Source: an uncultured Rikenellaceae bacterium (GTDB taxonomy: Bacteria > Bacteroidota > Bacteroidia > Bacteroidales > Rikenellaceae). Taken from it: 64,000 nucleotides of DNA. The stretch spans positions 62,001 to 126,000 of the forward strand of contig CAMLTW010000006.1 of the NCBI GenBank assembly GCA_946486375.1, given 5' to 3'. Below the pieces are notes generated by a model that saw nothing but the letters and a program-made list of their open reading frames with translations, was not told where the DNA came from and did not search any database. This document shows, in pieces, positions 61,037 through 64,000 of this stretch; positions within the stretch are counted from its first letter, which is position 1, and the number at the start of each line of letters is the position of its first letter. Position numbers and translations under genes: made by a program.

Positions 61037-61540
61037 ATGGACGGAAAGACGAAAGCATACGACGAAAATCCGGCGAAAGGCCGGGAGACGTGCAGGCCGG
61101 ATGAAGGAACCCGAAACGTCGGTGCGAACGAAGATATTGAAAACGACGGGACGAAAACGACCGGTGCGCACGAAACCCGGCAGTCGGAAAAAGAAACGCT
61201 TCCGGCCTTTGGGCAGGCGGTGGGAAAGACGGACGGAAATGTGCGTCCGGGTTCCCGGATCGCTCGTGAAAAGCGGACGGTGGAACGGATGATCCGCCTT
61301 TATTGCCGGAAGGGAGAGGGGAATGCGGCGTTGTGTCCGGAATGCCGTCGACTGCTGGAGTATGCCCGTGCGCGGCTCGACTGCTGTCCGTTCGGGGAAA
61401 GGAAAACCTCCTGCCGCCGATGTCCCGTTCACTGTTACCGTCCCCGGATGCGGGAACGGATGCGCCGGGTCATGCGCTACGCAGGCCCCCGGATGCTGTG
61501 GTATCATCCGCTGGACGCTTTGCGGCACCTGTTCGGCTGA
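61037..61540 (+). CDS. YgbA-like (nitrous oxide-stimulated promoter family) protein
   Basis: The C-terminal 80 residues match PF11756: TVERMIRLYCRKGEG, then cysteines in ALCPECRRLLEYARARLDCCPFG and KTSCRRCPVHCYRPRMRERM, then VMRYAGPRMLWYHPL. The many Cys suggest a metal or Fe-S site; family members are induced by nitric oxide. Residues 1-85 are a charged, low-complexity extension (Lys/Glu/Thr/Gly) not seen in the usual short form, so the true start may be downstream of 61037. It lies 38 bases after the exonuclease gene. Confidence 0.75.
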   Translation: MDGKTKAYDENPAKGRETCRPDEGTRNVGANEDIENDGTKTTGAHETRQSEKETLPAFGQAVGKTDGNVRPGSRIAREKRTVERMIRLYCRKGEGNAALCPECRRLLEYARARLDCCPFGERKTSCRRCPVHCYRPRMRERMRRVMRYAGPRMLWYHPLDALRHLFG

Positions 61541-61759
61541 AATCCGGAACCGCTCCGCAGGCCGGCGAAGTTTTGGAGAAGACCGCCTTTGTTCTTCCCG
61601 ACTGCTCCGGTTCGTGCCTGGGCCGATTCCGCCGCTTCTTGCCGGAACCGTGCCGGGAACCCCGGCTACGGAACTACGTCGGTTGCCCTTCGGGACAGGG
61701 AAGAGGTATCGTCGCCGAACTCCTGTCGGCCCGCTCCGCACCGGAAAAGGTGCTTCCCC

Positions 61760-61789
61760 TTTCAAAGCCGGAAATTCTTGCTATTTTTG
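61760..61789 (+). promoter_or_regulatory. Promoter of the MNT-HEPN gene
   Basis: TTTC at 61760-61763, an 18-base spacer, then TATTTTTG at 61782-61789, a perfect -7 match, 20 bases before the ATG at 61810. Confidence 0.6.
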
Positions 61790-61809
61790 TGAAAACTTCC
61801 CGATCGCCC

Positions 61810-62706
61810 ATGAAGAAAACGTTGACCCACCTGCCGGAAGAAAAACGGCGCGACCTGCGTCAGTTGGTCGAAATCATCCGCGAAGAGATCCGCACCTGTG
61901 AAATGATCATCCTGTACGGAAGCTATGCCCGCGGCACCTACGTGGATTACGATCAGCGGATCGAATACGGCATCCCGACCTATTTCATGAGCGACTACGA
62001 CATCCTGATCGTTACGGAAAACGGGCTGGGTGTCCATGAGAACTGGTTGTACCACCGGGTTAAAAAACGGTTTTTCCAAAACAAGAACTGGCGGTTCCAC
62101 ACCAATCCGGAATTTATCAATGTGGGAATCCGGGAACTCAACCGGCAGTTGGGCCGGGGGCAGTATTTTTATACGGACATCAAGCGGGAAGGGGTGATGC
62201 TCTGGAATTCGGGCCGGTATAAGCTGGCCCGGCGCCGGAACCTCAAAATGGAGGAAATCCGGAAATATGCGCAGGAATACTTCGATGCCAAATTTTCCGA
62301 TGCAAACGAATTTCTGCATTTGGCGGCCGATTCCTACAACCGCCGGAACTATAAAATGGCTTCGTTCAACCTGCATCAGGCTGCGGAAAACCTGCTCCGC
62401 GTGGTCACGCTCGTGTACACCCTGTACAGTTACAAGGATCACAAGCTGGAGGAACTGATCGGATGCTGCAAGATGCATACGCTGGAAGTGTGCGTCGTCT
62501 TTCCCCGCGACACCCCGGAAGAAGAACGGCTTTTCGGACTGCTGGAAGCCGCTTACATTCAGGCTCGCTACAACAAGGATTTCGTCGTGACGCAGGAAGA
62601 CATCGACGCGCTGGTTCCGCGGATCGAACGGCTGCGCGACATCGTGGAAAAGGTTTGCCGGGAGCGGCTCGAAAGCTACGGAGCCGGGAAAAAGGCGGAC
62701 GCCTGA
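61810..62706 (+). CDS. Fused nucleotidyltransferase (MNT) and HEPN domain protein
   Basis: 298 residues. The N-terminal MNT domain has YGSYARGTY (about 34-42) and, after an inserted segment of about 17 residues, SDYDILIV (58-65), giving the GSx..DxD catalytic pattern. The C-terminal HEPN domain begins near 155 with YAQEYFDAKFSDANEFLHLA and has RNYKMASFNLHQAAENLLR, the family's conserved helix. In separate-gene form MNT/HEPN pairs act as toxin-antitoxin modules, where MNT adenylylates HEPN; here they are one chain, a form common in Bacteroidales. The ATG at 61810 fits its promoter. Confidence 0.88.
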   Translation: MKKTLTHLPEEKRRDLRQLVEIIREEIRTCEMIILYGSYARGTYVDYDQRIEYGIPTYFMSDYDILIVTENGLGVHENWLYHRVKKRFFQNKNWRFHTNPEFINVGIRELNRQLGRGQYFYTDIKREGVMLWNSGRYKLARRRNLKMEEIRKYAQEYFDAKFSDANEFLHLAADSYNRRNYKMASFNLHQAAENLLRVVTLVYTLYSYKDHKLEELIGCCKMHTLEVCVVFPRDTPEEERLFGLLEAAYIQARYNKDFVVTQEDIDALVPRIERLRDIVEKVCRERLESYGAGKKADA

Positions 62707-63089
62707 ATGTGGTAGTTTCCGTCGTCCGTTCCTGCAACTGTCGGTTCCGGGCCGGGGCTGCAAGAGGCTGTCCCTGCATTCGGAAAGACGCGGCGAAAAT
62801 ACATTTTGCGGAAAGTCCGCCCCGCGTGCTTCCGTTCCGGCGTACAACAATTCATAAAAAATAATTTTTTTGTTTTCGGAGCCTCGACAGTCCGGGAAAC
62901 GGGCCTGAACAGCCTTTGGAAGGGAAGAAGACCCCGGAGCCGGGCATGGAAGCGGAGTAGGGAACGACGCTTTTTTTTCGCTTTCGAAATTTTACGGATC
63001 GAAATGTTGCGGCTTGGAGTGATTTTTTCTATATTTACGTGCAATATTTTCATTCAACATTTTCTTTCATCTTTTAATCGACAAGCCCT
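62707..63089 (+). other. Gene-free stretch before the pectate lyase gene
   Basis: AT-rich after 62850. The only supported element is the promoter near 63030; no coding frame or RNA family is recognised. Confidence 0.5.
63007..63037 (+). promoter_or_regulatory. Probable promoter of the pectate lyase gene
   Basis: TATATTTA (7 of 8 to TAnnTTTG) at 63030-63037 with a GTTG-like box about 20 bases upstream. The ATG is 53 bases further. Confidence 0.4.
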
Positions 63090-64000
63090 ATGAATGTCAT
63101 CCATCGAATCATCGGTACAGGACTGATGTTGTGCGCTTTGCTGTGCGGCGGGGAGAACGCCCTGGCGCAGAACGGCGATAACCGGCCCGAACGCGGCCAG
63201 ATTCCCCCGCATCCGCCCCGCCTCCCCGAAGGGGTCGTTCCGGCGTTTCCCGGCGCATGGGGAGCCGGCATGTTCACCACGGGCGGCCGCGGCGGCCGGG
63301 TCATCGCCGTCACCAACCTCAACGACAGCGGCCCGGGTAGCCTGCGCGCCGCGCTCGAGGCGGAAGGACCCCGCATCGTCGTGTTCCGCGTAGCGGGCAC
63401 CATCAAGGTCGACGGCGACCTCAACATCGATCATCCCGACATCACCGTCGCGGGCCAGACGGCACCCGGCGACGGCATCTGCGTGGCGGGGACGCTCAAC
63501 ATCAACACCCACAACGTCATCCTCCGCCACCTGCGGGTGCGGCGCGGCGTTCCCGTGGGCGGTCAGGGAGACGACAACATCGGAGGCAACCCGTCCCACC
63601 ACATCATCGTCGACCACTGCTCGACCAGCTGGGGCATGGACGAAAACATTTCGCTTTACCGCCACATGCGGCCCTCGCTCGACGGGCGTACGCAGATCAA
63701 GGATCCGGCCGAGAACGTCACCATTCAGTGGACGATTTCCAGCGAAGCGCTGGATGCCCGCGGCCATGCCTTCGGGGGCACGTGGGGCGGAAATCCTTCT
63801 ACGTTCCATCACAACCTTTTTGCGTGCAACACGGCCCGGAATCCGTCCATCGGCATGTCGGGGCCGTTCGACTACCGGAACAACGTGGTGTTCAACTGGC
63901 GGCACCGCACGATGGACGGCGGCGACGAAACTTCGATGGTCAACGTTATCAACAATTACTACAAGCCCGGCCCGGCCACCAATGAAAACATGCGCGGAGT
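63090..64000 (+). CDS. Secreted PL1-like pectate/polysaccharide lyase, partial (runs off the window)
   Basis: The first 303 residues are present. A signal peptide (hydrophobic GTGLMLCALLCGG, cut near ALA-QNG) and a Pro-rich linker precede FPGAWGAGMFTTGGRGG, VIAVTNLNDSGPGSLRAAL and IVVFRVAGTIKVDGDLNI, the standard opening of PL1/pectate-lyase beta-helices of Bacteroidota. Further turns include ITVAGQTAPGDGICVAG and HHIIVDHCSTSWGMDENIS, the latter near the calcium-binding and catalytic face. It would cut pectin-like polymers outside the cell or in the periplasm. Frame and start (ATG 63090) are clear although the 3' end is missing. Confidence 0.9.
   Translation, partial: MNVIHRIIGTGLMLCALLCGGENALAQNGDNRPERGQIPPHPPRLPEGVVPAFPGAWGAGMFTTGGRGGRVIAVTNLNDSGPGSLRAALEAEGPRIVVFRVAGTIKVDGDLNIDHPDITVAGQTAPGDGICVAGTLNINTHNVILRHLRVRRGVPVGGQGDDNIGGNPSHHIIVDHCSTSWGMDENISLYRHMRPSLDGRTQIKDPAENVTIQWTISSEALDARGHAFGGTWGGNPSTFHHNLFACNTARNPSIGMSGPFDYRNNVVFNWRHRTMDGGDETSMVNVINNYYKPGPATNENMRG

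Noticed and set aside
61810..62706. A two-gene toxin-antitoxin module
   Set aside because: Both domains are in one continuous frame from a single promoter, with no second gene.

Overview
The window looks like chromosomal DNA of a GC-rich member of the Bacteroidota, most likely order Bacteroidales and close to Alistipes/Rikenellaceae (genus is inference). Evidence: two SusC/SusD outer-membrane pairs; families largely confined to this phylum (DUF4954, DUF5606, DUF2023 with flavodoxin, DUF4491, LruC-domain lipoprotein, long NusB, ThrA-ApgM-ThrC order); and many promoters of the Bacteroidota type, with TAnnTTTG at -7 and often TTTG about 19 bases upstream. No integrase, transposase, phage, CRISPR or rRNA was seen. 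The only RNA gene found is a tRNA-Glu.

Layout. 1-8.1 kb: mostly minus-strand housekeeping genes: a partial DUF4954 gene, a CvfB-like S1 protein, clpX and clpP, tRNA-Glu, a small DUF2795 protein, a PduO-type cobalamin adenosyltransferase, an FMN reductase, a degenerate methyltransferase-like gene and a BaiN/HI0933-type flavoprotein. 8.2-13.3 kb: nusB, a DUF1573 lipoprotein, mtgA, an active/inactive pair of M16 peptidases and DUF4491. 13.4-15.7 kb: a Dps with a long charged tail, then a disordered Ser/Gly/Arg/Asn protein built on 62-residue repeats. 15.9-23.2 kb: DUF5606 (minus), then thrA-apgM-thrC, a serine acetyltransferase and a Nim-like flavoprotein.

23.4-33.1 kb is the most unusual region. 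It is one long plus-strand cluster: a secreted beta-helix protein resembling GH141, a cytoplasmic GH31 alpha-xylosidase, a TlpA-like thioredoxin, a UroD-family methyltransferase, a corrinoid protein, a stand-alone MetH-type reactivation protein and a sodium:solute symporter. A strong promoter precedes it and a strong terminator follows it. I read it as a candidate pathway that imports and cuts a methylated glycoside and removes the methyl group through a corrinoid. The substrate and methyl acceptor are unknown.

33.4-35.6 kb holds TspO, DoxX and a tandem GIY-YIG-like protein. 35.8-46.0 kb holds a LytS-type sensor kinase, a large zinc metalloprotease, SusC/SusD pair 1 and a LytTR response regulator; kinase and regulator bracket the uptake genes. 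A 680-base gene-free stretch with a (CA)11 tract and a perfect 16-bp hairpin leads into SusC/SusD pair 2 (46.6-51.7 kb).

52-60.2 kb: small stress proteins, DUF2023/flavodoxin, a Ca/Na antiporter, two unknown proteins, two L,D-transpeptidases and an LruC-domain lipoprotein. 60.5-64 kb: a DnaQ-like exonuclease, a YgbA-type protein, an MNT-HEPN protein and the start of a secreted PL1-like pectate lyase that runs off the end. All functions are inferred by recognising families; nothing was searched.
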